This document shows positions 54,800 through 63,345 of a stretch of DNA of 64,000 bases, in pieces. Within the stretch, counting starts at the first letter, position 1. Each line of letters starts with the position of its first letter. Under the pieces are notes generated by a model. The model made no database searches. It was not told the DNA's origin and saw nothing but the letters and a program-made list of their open reading frames with translations. Origin of the DNA: Angiostrongylus vasorum (Eukaryota; Nematoda; Chromadorea; Rhabditida; Metastrongylidae); NCBI GenBank assembly GCA_018806985.1, contig JADANN010000415.1, positions 664,035 through 728,034 of the forward strand, read 5' to 3'. Position numbers and translations under genes: made by a program.

Positions 54800-55015
54800 A
54801 CTTTTTTATTTTACTTTACATGAGACGTCATCACTTCTACAGTGCAGATCCCAGCACCTCGTGCATTCGATTCGTCTCCTCAGCTCCATCGTCTACTACG
54901 GTCCTCGAATATTTCGCATGTTGTTTCAGCTGCTGCTTGAACGTTTCGTCTTCTTTGTGAATGTCGTAGAATGCTGGTCGAGTTTATTCTTCTTTCAAGA
55001 TTGAAAATAGCCTTG
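54800..55015 (-). repeat. S5 SINE copy
   Basis: Minus strand: CACAAAGAAGACGAAACG, TTCAAGCAGCAGCTGAAAC, CGAGGTGCTGGGATCTGC. It accounts for the frames at 54621-55004. Confidence 0.6.
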
Positions 55016-55035
55016 CTAAGGCGTTTCCACGTCTA

Positions 55036-55370
55036 CGTATCTGAACCCGTCGCGATTAGACTTTAGTGGATCGAAGCTCGCTATCATTACCTCAAAATAC
55101 ATACCTCAATAAAATCGTAGTATTATACCATAAAATATCGAGATTTTCTAGAGACTATAAAAACAGTTCTAGGATCCATCATTGTCTAATTTTTTCCAGA
55201 AAGTAATACATCTGATCTCTACGTTTCAGAATCCGTTGCGATTAGACCGTAATAGATAGAAACTCGCTAGCATTACCTCGGCCGACACCGAATACCGTAA
55301 TATTATTGTGGAAGTAAACGAGATCCGTAGAGGCTGAAAACAGTTCTCGGTTACATAAAAACTTTTGCAT
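55036..55370. repeat. Two-copy tandem repeat of about 180 bp
   Basis: Unit 1 (55036-55200) and unit 2 (55217-55370) share the order CTACGT, TCTGAA or TCAGAA, GCGATTAGAC, GAAGCTCGCTA or GAAACTCGCTA, CATTACCTC and AACAGTTCT. Confidence 0.6.
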
Positions 55371-55379
55371 TTTCCTCCT

Positions 55380-55695
55380 CCGTGGTGCATTAGACAGTTC
55401 GGCAGTACTCAGAGCCGGCTGCAAATAGCGTCGGAACGGAGAAAATCGCGTTTTTTGACGTTTTCCGCGACAACTCGTCCGCGGCTACAGCATCCGACGT
55501 GTGCTTTTGCAAGTGTGCGCGACCGAGTGACAGCCTGCTGTTGATATCGAAAAACGCGTTCGGAAGCGTTTTATAGCGTCCAACGGACAACTCGTTCACT
55601 TCGAGTGGGCGGTGGTTTTTTGCGTTTTTCTCACTTAAAACGCGTTTTTGAGCGATTTCCTCGCGCGGATCCCCCCGTCCCCGGCCCCACTCTTG
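55380..55695. other. CpG-rich patch
   Basis: Dense CG dinucleotides and repeated CGCGTTTTT or AAAACGCG motifs in otherwise AT-rich DNA. No gene is visible; the minus frame at 55390-55599 lacks motifs. Confidence 0.5.
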
Positions 55696-55699
55696 GTGA

Positions 55700-56135
55700 G
55701 CGATGCTTGCTACCCACAGGACACTTGAACGATGTCTTCTGAAATTTGACTGGCACTCACAACGTCTAGCCGGAATTCGCAGTTCAGATCTCCGAACTCT
55801 ATCCCATCTGCGACATCTTCATCGATAGAAAATCACAGATGAGCCGGTCACATTGTAATCAAAACACATGGCCGACTGATCGACGAAAAGAACAGTAGAG
55901 TGGACTCCAAGAGAATACAAGCGTTCTGTTCGAAAACCACGCAAAGGATGGGCCGACATGTTCGTGGCTATCGTGAATTATCTGCATTCGCTGATGGAAT
56001 CGATTTTAGGAGTTCAGAATAGGCATCGTGGACTTCATAATGCTCGAGCAGACCATCATTATGGACGACGATTGCTCAGGTGAAACGAATGCAAATTACG
56101 CTGGGGCGCACCGTCACTGAAGACGGTGCATCCAG
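55700..56135 (+). mobile_element. RTE LINE 3' fragment
   Basis: Matches the 3' part of the RTE at 15430-15850: CTAGCCGGAATTCGC, GAGCCGGTCACATTG, GACTGATCGACGAAAAG, CGTTCTGTTCGAAAACCACGC and GACGACGATTGCTCAGG. 5' truncated, as usual for LINEs. Confidence 0.72.
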
Positions 56136-56384
56136 CTTTTCAATGTAGCCGACTATGGCTCAAGGCCCAATCTCATGCCGTTGCTTGGATGATGCCTGAT
56201 TTTATTCTGCTATGGATTTGGTCTCGTACAAAGAATGATGCTTCTTTTTTTAGCAGCAAAAGAATAACTTTTCGAGAGATAGAGGTCTGGGAGAGTCGAG
56301 GACATTACCGAGCTGCGAAAAGGAAGGCTTCAGCATGCAAAACTCTTGAAGCGTTCTGCATAAGTTGCGAGAATTCAAGAATGA
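56136..56384. other. No gene recognised
   Basis: A + frame at 56126-56503 crosses this into PLE sequence. Not supported. Confidence 0.35.
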
Positions 56385-56710
56385 GCAGCAAGGAGGAATG
56401 TTTCTTTATCGCAAGTGATCTCACACAATATGTAAGACTGATAGTTCCATGTGACAGAGGCATATTACACTTCCGTATGAATTCTGTGGGGTTGGTCTCC
56501 TAGTGAAACACCCGGTCGAAGACTAATAGAAAGCGGTGAGTGTGTGAACATGCTGATCTGTTTCCAATGCGTTTGAAATCTCGTGTTTTTTTTCGTTTTG
56601 GTTAAGAGGTGTTTGGTTGACTGGATTGCAGTCAATTGGATCTTTCAAGGCTTTGAAGAAGGCGAAATCCTCTGAAACGCCAGCTTTTTTTTCAGTAAAG
56701 AATAATGTAA
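56385..56710 (+). mobile_element. PLE-1 3' end fragment
   Basis: Begins in the last coding residues (SKEECFFIASDL in the frame of REECLVIMRNI), then GAGGCATATTACACTTCC, GAAAGCGGTGAGTGTG, hammerhead and TCAGTAAAGAATAATG. Confidence 0.75.
56647..56687 (+). ncRNA. Hammerhead remnant, PLE-1
   Basis: AAGGCT, TTGAAGA (C3 lost), GGCGAAATCCTCT, GAA, ACGC, C, AGCTTT. Two core or stem changes; likely inactive. Confidence 0.5.
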
Positions 56711-56744
56711 CAACGGGAAAGATAGGAATGGCCGGCTGAGGAAG

Positions 56745-56900
56745 ACCTGACTCGACAGGAAGGCCAAACTGCCACATCGAGACGAATAACAAGCGTGGTC
56801 CATCGACTCGGATCATTGGCTCTGACGAAGACCAAGACGTCGAAACGTTAGCCGAAAATAAATATATTTATCAACATCGTGTACGCTTATCAAAGGAACA
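56745..56900 (+). mobile_element. PLE-2 terminal fragment, best preserved
   Basis: GCGTGGTCCATCGACTCGG, hammerhead, then AAATAAATATATTTATC and ACATCGTGTACGCTTATC. Confidence 0.55.
56816..56855 (+). ncRNA. Hammerhead ribozyme motif, PLE-2, complete
   Basis: TTGGCT (stem I), CTGACGA core, GAC...GTC stem II (56830-56841), GAA, ACGT stem III palindrome, T as the residue before cleavage (56849), AGCCGA (stem I partner). Stem I can pair over six bases including one G-U. All conserved core positions are present. Confidence 0.75.
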
Positions 56901-57442
56901 TTCATATTAAAGAAAAGATTTTCGGTCTTTTCTTGCTGATTAAAAACCGAAGTTTTTCTTGCTGATAGTTAACGTTACCTCTATCGTTATTTCTGCGTTA
57001 ATCTCTGTCCTCACTTCCTTTGATGTGAAATCCTGATGGGAACGTGTTCATTTACAGGCATGAGACGACATGTACCATCTTTCAACAAGTTCTGGAACCA
57101 ATAGGAAATCTTATGATATCGAAATGGACCAGAAGCCGCATCAGTCTGCTTGGACTGCTGAGGAAACATGAAACCTGTCATATATTTCGAGAATATTTTC
57201 TTCAATGTTTTCGCTTAACGTGATGGATCTATTAAGCTTTCAGTGTCTTGAATGAAACGGCTATCTCACTTGGACATTTTTTGGACCAGTATCCTGTTAT
57301 ACGCCTTTTTCTAGAAAGAATTTATTCTTATTTTTTACGTTATGCTTGCGACACAAACAGTGGTGCAGACTACAGTATACTGGTTTTGTAAAACAATGAG
57401 AATTTACCAAAGCAAGTGAAGAAGTTTAAATTTGATATTCAG
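56901..57442. other. No gene or repeat recognised
   Basis: AT-rich DNA. Confidence 0.4.
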
Positions 57443-57637
57443 CAAATTCATGTAGAATCTGCAAATGGAAAGTTTTCCGTAGCTTGGATCATGCCACTTT
57501 TTGCACACATTGATGATTCTTTTCCTGCAAGAAGACAACAGGAAGACCAATATATGTTTTCCTGCATCGATAATACTGGGACGGAAAGGTTACTTGAAAA
57601 CCTCTTTGCCGGTTTTGAAACATCAAAAAAAACATGA
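57443..57637 (+). CDS. Candidate terminal exon, unidentified
   Basis: A TTTGATATTCAG acceptor-like site is followed by 64 codons to TGA: QIHVESANGKFSVAWIM, PLFAHIDDSFPARRQQ, YMFSCIDNTGTERLLEN and FAGFETSKKT in order. No family is recognised. The minus strand is also open here (57489-57692), which lowers confidence. Confidence 0.22.
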   Translation, partial: QIHVESANGKFSVAWIMPLFAHIDDSFPARRQQEDQYMFSCIDNTGTERLLENLFAGFETSKKT

Positions 57638-57639
57638 TA

Positions 57640-58179
57640 TTTTCAGCTGCGTAGTACTTCGCATGTTCAAGCACTGAAATCTTGATGAACAATTTAACTG
57701 AATCTCTTTGTCCTTGGTATCAAACGCAGTGGATAGTGGCTCTCGTGCAGCGTTTGTCGCTAAGACGCCTACCTAACCACTCGGATATGATCTCTCTGTT
57801 CGTCTATGGTCATTGATTGATGACAGTACACGGGATTTCGGATTTCTTCTCTAGCGCTCATCTGAAAGTTCTGGATAGCCATTCACTTTGGCTACAGGGG
57901 CTTCCAGGCTAGGATGACGTGGAGGCAGACAGAATCACAGTATTGAGAAAGTGGGAACAGAATCGGTTTTGTCACCTTCACTACACCCCTTGCACTACAT
58001 GATTTTAAAAGTTCTAAAATACAGTTCTTTGTTCGCGGTTCAGCTTTTTCGCTCTCTTTTTTTGAGTATGTGGGACACCGAAAGCAAATCAATTTATTAC
58101 AAACATTGCTTCTAGCAGATTCAATCAAGTATGAGTTTCCTCAGAATGATATGAAATCATTCTCTCTACTTCTGTTTAG
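57640..58179. other. No gene or repeat recognised
   Basis: Nothing identifiable. The minus frame 57892-58128 lacks motifs. Confidence 0.35.
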
Positions 58180-58700
58180 CAAACACGAGGTGTTATTTTA
58201 TTTCTTTATTTACGTACAAGCTGACGTTTCGGCGAACTTCGCCTTCCTCAGAGCCTGAAAAGGTCAGGTTGACAGCAATCTATTCGGCCAAACACCTCCA
58301 TAACCAAACAGAAAAAATGTTGGACCAAAATTTCAATCACGTTGAACACAGAGCCTCTGCACACTCACCGCTTTCTACGAGTCTTCCACCAAATATTTCA
58401 CGTGGAGACCAACCGCACAGAGTTCACATGGAATCGTAATGTACCCATCTCGTCAGAATAACAGCCTTATATACTGCCCAATATCAGACGTGATAATGAG
58501 GCATTCCTCCCTGCCGTTCATTTTCGGATGCTTGGAATTGATCCAGAATGCCTAGAGAATTTTGCGCGCTTGTGTTCTCGATTCTTGCGAGAGTATCGCA
58601 ACCCCTACTTCAAAATCTTCTCCTGTCTCTGCGTCCTAAGCGTGCCTAGTGGAGTATGTGTTTTACGTTTGCCGATTAGGTGTTCTTTTATACGAACCGT
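58180..58700 (-). mobile_element. PLE-1 3' part
   Basis: On the minus strand: endonuclease end (VRIKEHLIGKRKTHTPLGT near 58700-58640, then IQKILSAFWINSK-like and NPKMNGREECLIITS), then the terminal repeat with hammerhead and AATAAAGAAATAAAATAAC. The 5' boundary is an S4 repeat. Confidence 0.8.
58217..58257 (-). ncRNA. Hammerhead ribozyme motif, PLE-1, complete
   Basis: CAGGCT, CTGAGGA, stem II GGCGAA-GT-TTCGCC, GAA, ACGT, C, AGCTTG. Every conserved core base is present, stem II pairs perfectly and stem I pairs over six bases with one G-U. Cleavage is predicted between 58223 and 58222 on the minus strand. Confidence 0.8.
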
Positions 58701-58812
58701 CGTATGGTGGTAAATCTTCCTCTGATCCACAAGGGTTGCTACTGCACGTCGTGGTGACGACCTCGGGCAGACTTTGGCCAGGCTGTCCTCGGGATTACAG
58801 GGTACCACAGGA
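58700..58812 (+). repeat. S4 repeat fragment
   Basis: CGTATGGTGGTAAATCTTCC, GTTGCTACTGCACGTCGTGG and CCAGGCTGTCCTCGGGATTAC. Confidence 0.75.
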
Positions 58813-58813
58813 C

Positions 58814-59035
58814 CAGCGATTAGTCAGCATTCAGAAAAGGGGTATTGCGGTATTTTCGAGTGCATCATTGATAGTTCATATTGTTCTTCAACGTGGCGCA
58901 TTAACGTCTCGTCGTATATTTGTGACCTTCGCCAGACAAGTCTGGTACGAGTTTACTAATCTGGAAGCGAAGGGAAGCGCTTTTTCCGGAAAGGAATGGG
59001 TGACTAGGGACCGTGCCTGAATTACTGTTTGCCAT
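58814..59035. repeat. Left arm of inverted repeat around pair 2
   Basis: Inverted match to 61938-62175: CAGCGATTAGTCAGCATTCAG, GGGTATTGCGGTATTTTCGAG, CGCCAGACAAGTCTGG and GGGTGACTAGGGACCGTGC. Part of it is S1 tail sequence. Confidence 0.85.
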
Positions 59036-59105
59036 CTCTCTGGACCCTCCGAACGCGCTAAGTTTCCTCAAAGTTTCCAATAAAACGCTGCACTATTTTG
59101 AACAC

Positions 59106-59111
59106 TTTATT
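59106..59111 (-). terminator. Poly(A) signal of P3
   Basis: AATAAAGTGTTCAAAATAGTGCAG on the minus strand. Confidence 0.65.
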
Positions 59112-59183
59112 TAAAAAAAAGGTGCTCAAAAAACATAAAAAACAGCAGTCAGGAGGGTCCACTACGATAGCTGATCCAGACTG

Positions 59184-59438
59184 TCAGACGACCGCCTTCA
59201 TTCCACCGCCAGCAAATGCAGGGGATCCGCTGTAATTGCTTCATTCAGAGACGCAAGCGTAAATAACAGCAGTTTCAGAAGAGACTTTGAAGGCTACTAT
59301 TTTCGTCAAAAATGTTTATTATTGGAAAGGAAACCTCTCAGGATCTTCAAAGCTTGAAGGAATGTACTTCAAAGCAACTGAACAAACGGCCAGCACACCC
59401 ATCAAAACATAGGCGGTCAGGAGACGCGTGCTGATCAT
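59184..59438 (-). CDS. Small secreted peptide gene, copy P3
   Basis: Best preserved copy. Exon 1 (59438-59335) encodes MISTRLLTAYVLMGVL, AVCSVA, LKYIPSSFEDPE; after a 105-base intron exon 2 (59229-59184) encodes GSPAFAGGGMKAVV and a stop, with Ser formed at the join. Total 49 residues: a signal peptide of about 22 and a mature part of about 27 without Cys. ATG follows TTTTTCAG directly. AATAAA lies about 75 bases behind the stop. It is the inverted counterpart of P2 but without the extra C. Gly-rich tail ending KAVV is the family signature. Function unknown; candidates include a secreted effector, a host-interaction peptide or a peptide hormone, none shown by sequence. There are no dibasic sites flanking a Gly, so it is not a typical amidated neuropeptide. 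Confidence 0.72.
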
Positions 59439-59854
59439 CTGAAAAATTTGCACAGAACAGAAATTCTCAAGAACTGTGACTAGAATTCCATACTACTCCA
59501 AGACAGTGCACTGGTTTCATAGCAACTTATTTGCTTGCAGAAAGGAGCTACTGATGAGTCACACTGTATAAGATGGTAAACCCACTTCTACAAGCTGGAG
59601 GAAGCCAACAGCAAATTCCGAACAAGACGGAAGAATGACAAAATCTAACTTGCACCTCATTAGATACCCTCGATTTGATAACGCTTTGTTATTTCCTTCC
59701 ACGTTGCATATCATTTGCTTATCAACACCTATCACACTACGCTACGCGATACTATACTACGTCCAACTGCGTGGCAACGACGTGGCTTGGACAGTGTAGA
59801 TAACGACTAGACTTGTTGTCTTTATTGCATGCACAATTTTTCACGGCAATATAG

Positions 59855-60120
59855 TATGAATGAAACAACCATTGTGATACCGAGAAATCTGCAAAATTCC
59901 GGAGCGCAAGTGTAGGCGGTGGGGAACGAACACGCTATTCCCCTTTCTGGGGGGATAACGCGTTAGCCACCACTTGGTCCTTCGCTTCGCCTGTCTCTCA
60001 GCGAGTTCTATCGATCAGTACCATCAGCAACCATCCATCAACGGAAAGGGTAATAACGCGTTCGTTCCTCACCGCAGACACCTACGATCCGGAGTTTCGC
60101 AAATATTTTCAGCATATTAG
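59855..60120. repeat. S2 pair inserted in the pair 2 promoter
   Basis: Head-to-head S2 as at 43.6 and 51.1 kb, with GAACGAACACGCTATTCCCC, ATCAGTACCATCAGC and CAGACACCTACGATCCGG. Confidence 0.75.
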
Positions 60121-60289
60121 CATATCTCAGCCTACACGGACGATTTCAATGTGTTATGGCTATTTTCATCACTCTCATGGACCACTTTTATTCTAACCGG
60201 CATGAACGTGTTTCATTGCCATTCGCAGGAAAAACAATTCGCTTTCCCGTCTAGACCAGATGGTGTCTCCGCGAGGGAAAACGTTGACA

Positions 60290-60385
60290 GTGACTTCAAA
60301 AAATGAAAAACGACACACTCAGAACTATTATGGCTGCGATTTTAGCACCATCGATTAAACAGGTGCTTCATGCTGGTGCGACCTG
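60290..60385 (+). repeat. Direct repeat, first copy
   Basis: CAGTGACTTCAAAAAATGAAAAA to CAGGTGCTTCATGCTGG recurs almost unchanged at 61420-61507. Confidence 0.85.
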
Positions 60386-60809
60386 CGACCTTTATTTTGT
60401 TCTGCCAGAGCCAAACCCTCTTCGGCAGAGGGAAAGAATAATAGGTTTCGTTCTGTTCTCGCAGCTATTCCGTTCAATGAGCACTTTTCATCGTCAAATG
60501 ATACGTCATACATGTGATATGTGTTGATAATCAAATCATATGCAACGTGGAAGAAAACAACAAAATGTTATCAAATCAAGGGTATTTAAAGACATGTAAG
60601 TTAGATTTTGTCATTGTTCCGTCTTCTTCGGAATTTCCGGTGGATTTCCTCCAGCTTGTAAAGGTGGGTATGCCATCCGATAAAGTGTGACACAGTACTA
60701 CCTCCCTCCTGTAAGCTTGAAAGCTGCTGTAAGGCCACTGTACTGACTTGTAGTAGTATGAAAGCCTAGTTGCAGTTCTTGACAATTTCTGTGCTGTGCC
60801 AATTTTCAG

Positions 60810-61065
60810 ATGGTGAACACGCGTCTCCTGACCGCCTTTGTTTTGACTGGTATGCTGGCCGTTTGTTCAGTTGCCTTGAAGTACATCCCTTCAACCTTTG
60901 AAGAGGCTGAGAGGTTTCTTTTTTCAATAATAAAATGTTTCGAAGAAAATAATGGCCTGCAAAGTATGCTGTGAAATTGTTGTTATCTACGCTTTCACCT
61001 CTGAACGAAGCAATTACAGCGGATCCCGTGCATTTGCAATCGGCGGAATGAAAGCGGTCTTCTGA
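60810..61065 (+). CDS. Small secreted peptide gene, copy P4
   Basis: Exons 60810-60913 and 61020-61065 with a 106-base intron. Exon 1 encodes MVNTRLLTAFVLTGML, AVCSVA, LKYIPSTFEEAE; exon 2 GSRAFAIGGMKAVF with TGA. The ATG follows AATTTTCAG. The signal at 61127 is GATAAA rather than AATAAA. It is the inverted counterpart of P1 (shared EEAE and GSRAFA) and keeps the GGM that P1 has lost, so it is probably the intact member of that type. Confidence 0.7.
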
Positions 61066-61419
61066 CAGTCTGGATCTGCGACGATAGTGGACGCTGTTGC
61101 CACTCTTTTTTTGAGCACATTTTGTCGATAAAGTGTTCAAAATAATGCAGTCTTTTAATTGAAAACTTATCGAAACCAGGCAGAGCGCTCCATGAATGTT
61201 CTGTTCCTAACCTAAAAGTCATTTTCCTTCGTTTCGCAGTTTCCTTCAGAATTCCGTGGTACAATTTCTGTTATTTTAAGTAGAACCTCTAGCCACGACG
61301 TTTGATTATCAAGCGTTTTCTTCGACCCGGCTCTACTTCGCCTGCCTAGTACAGATTGCGATTTCTCACAATGGTGATGAAAACGTACGCAAGGCAGTGA
61401 AATTGTTTTCATTGCAACA
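61066..61419. other. P4 3' UTR and flank
   Basis: GATAAAGTGTTCAAAATAATGCAG at 61127, then unassigned DNA. 61190-61330 weakly resembles 42340-42470 in the same direction. Confidence 0.4.
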
Positions 61420-61507
61420 GTGACTTCAAAAAATGAAAAAGAGGCACACTCAGAACTATTATGGCTGCGATTTTAGCACCATCGATTAAACAGGTGCTTC
61501 ATGCTGG
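61420..61507 (+). repeat. Direct repeat, second copy
   Basis: Second copy of 60290-60385. Confidence 0.85.
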
Positions 61508-61539
61508 AGTCGAACTAGTGACCTTCTGCCTCCTAACGG

Positions 61540-61935
61540 TTAACTTCGTGGCATCGTGGCTCTGAGGTGCTCCCGGGTGTCATGCTTCGATGTACCATTG
61601 GGAATTTTTCCCTCCAACAGGTTCTTCCAAGCTGAGAAGGTGTTTGTTTTTTCCATAACGTGGCCTAAACCTATCCAAAATCAGTATTGACCGCCTTCCT
61701 GGTGTCAAACTAGTCGCACGGTGGCAAATCCCCATTTGATCTACAAGGGCTGCGAATGAATGTACTTGTGGTGGTGACAACCTAGGGCAAACTTTGGCTA
61801 GGCTGACCTCGAGTACTCCAGGCAAGCACAATAGCCAAACAAGCAAAACTCCAAAAATTGGAGATTATGCTGGAGCCGTACAATCAGTGAGGACGGGTCC
61901 AGGTGTCCACGTAAGTGAGGAGGAGGCCAAGTAGT
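61540..61935 (+). repeat. S4 repeat, full length
   Basis: CCTCCTAACGGTTAACTTCG, GGTGCTCCCGGGTGTCATGC, CCTGGTGTCAAACTAGTCG, CTAGGGCAAACTTTGGCTAGG and GACGGGTCCAGGTGTCCACG. Confidence 0.8.
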
Positions 61936-61937
61936 AA

Positions 61938-62175
61938 GAGATGGCAAGCAGTAATTCAAGCACGGTTCCTAGTCACCCATTCCTTTATGGAAAATGCGCT
62001 TTCCCTCGCTTCCAGGTTAGTAAACTCGTACCAGACTTGTCTGGCGAAGGTCTACAAGTATATGATGAGACGTTAATGCGCCACGTTGAAGAACAATATG
62101 AACTATCAATGATGCACTCGAAATACCGCAATACCCTTTTTCTGAACGCTGACCAATCGCTGGTCCAGTGGATTC
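61938..62175. repeat. Right arm of inverted repeat around pair 2
   Basis: Inverted match to 58814-59035. Part of the 123-codon + frame at 61941-62312 is this repeat, so that frame is not a gene as it stands. Confidence 0.85.
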
Positions 62176-62545
62176 ATTATTCTCCGCGATGTTCTTTTGC
62201 AATTCATAAAAAACTGGTGAATCTCTGCGCTAAGAATCTGGAAATGTCTAAGCACGGCTATATCAGGATTGTGAAGAGAACTGACTCGATCGTCATTAAA
62301 CCAATTCCATGAAGCTGTGCAAAAAATCCTTCAGCGGAAGCCTTGACCCTAAATAAAAATATGAAGACCTTCAACGACTATACATGCAAGGATGCGAACC
62401 GAATTCAGGAAGTACAGGGATCCGCAAATTACACGGGATGTCAGGTACTGCAAGAAATTAAGATACGCATTCGGAGAAGATAAATTATCCTCAAAATTAC
62501 AATCTTTCCTGTGTATGGAATTGCAGTTTTTTTATTGAATACAGT
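62176..62545. other. No gene recognised
   Basis: Rest of the frame noted above (LCAKNLEMSKHGYIRIVKR) has no family match. Confidence 0.35.
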
Positions 62546-62549
62546 ACGA

Positions 62550-62794
62550 ACAATGGCATGTCCCTGCATTTGTATCGTTTTCTTTTATAAGCTACTTTTT
62601 GCGCTGGAACTGCGAAAAGTTAAACGATCACCGTCTTCTCCCAATTTCGTTTTTGATGACAAACAGACCATCTTTTGGCAAGATTTTAGTTGCAGTTCCG
62701 TCTGTTGAACCGAAATGCTTTGTGTGAAAACAAGAAATATTTACGAGAACAAAGCAATTTTTGTGGCGAAGTATTTTGTGCAGTTATTTTGCTA
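62550..62794. repeat. Copied flank shared with 38.39-38.64 kb, inverted
   Basis: GCATGTCCCTGCATTTG, GCGAAAAGTTAAACGATCACCG, TGAACCGAAATGCTTTGTG. Confidence 0.8.
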
Positions 62795-63345
62795 AGACCT
62801 CTCAATGGTTTACCGCCTCATCGTGGCTGGAATCTGTTCCTGGGTGCCGGACTGCGATGTACGGCGGAGGAATTCGTCCCCCCGGCAGGGTGTCCTAAGC
62901 TGAGAAGGTCGGCAAATTGGTCCCCACACTTGCCTAGATCTTGTCTTGTCTTTGCAGATTTACAATCTCCCATACATCTGTTCCTGGGTGCCGGACTGCG
63001 ATGTACGGCGGAGGAATTCGTCCCCCCGGTAGGTTGTCGCATGCTGAGAAGGAGTCCGGCATTTCCACCAGAGAGCCTAGCTTATAGTAAAAAAAATATT
63101 AGGATCCACCACCGACCTGGTGCCAAAGTGGCATGGTGGCAGATTTCCCTCTGATCCACAAGGGCTGCGACTGCCTGTCGCGGTGACGACCCGGGGCAGA
63201 CTTTAGCCAGGCTGTTCTCCGGATTCCAGGGAACCACAATGGCTTAGCTAGCAAATCTTCGAAAAAATGGTGATAATGCTGGGGCCCTCACAACTAGTCA
63301 GGACGGGCCATTCAAGTATCAAGTACCAAGTATTTTGCTGAGTCA
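62795..63345 (+). repeat. S4 repeat with internal partial duplication
   Basis: The 5' part (CTGTTCCTGGGTGCCGGACTG to GTCCCCCCGGCAGG) occurs at 62824-62890 and again at 62978-63036; the rest follows once to GACGGGCCATTCAAGTATC at 63303. The stretch between the two (GTCGGCAAATTGG and beyond) includes an S1-like scrap. Confidence 0.82.

Larger units (their letters stand above)
59439..60809. promoter_or_regulatory. Divergent promoter region of P3 and P4, with insertion
   Basis: Counterpart of the P1/P2 promoter. TATA-like GGTATCTAATGAG (-, about 59655-59670) and GGTATTTAAAGAC (+, 60581-60593) flank the middle. Between 59830 and 60395 about 570 bases have no counterpart in pair 1's promoter: an S2 pair and a copy of the 42.5 kb segment. 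Confidence 0.55.

Noticed and set aside
61941..62312. 123-codon + frame
   Set aside because: Its first two thirds are the inverted repeat and S1-like tail also present at 58.8-59.0 kb without an open frame.
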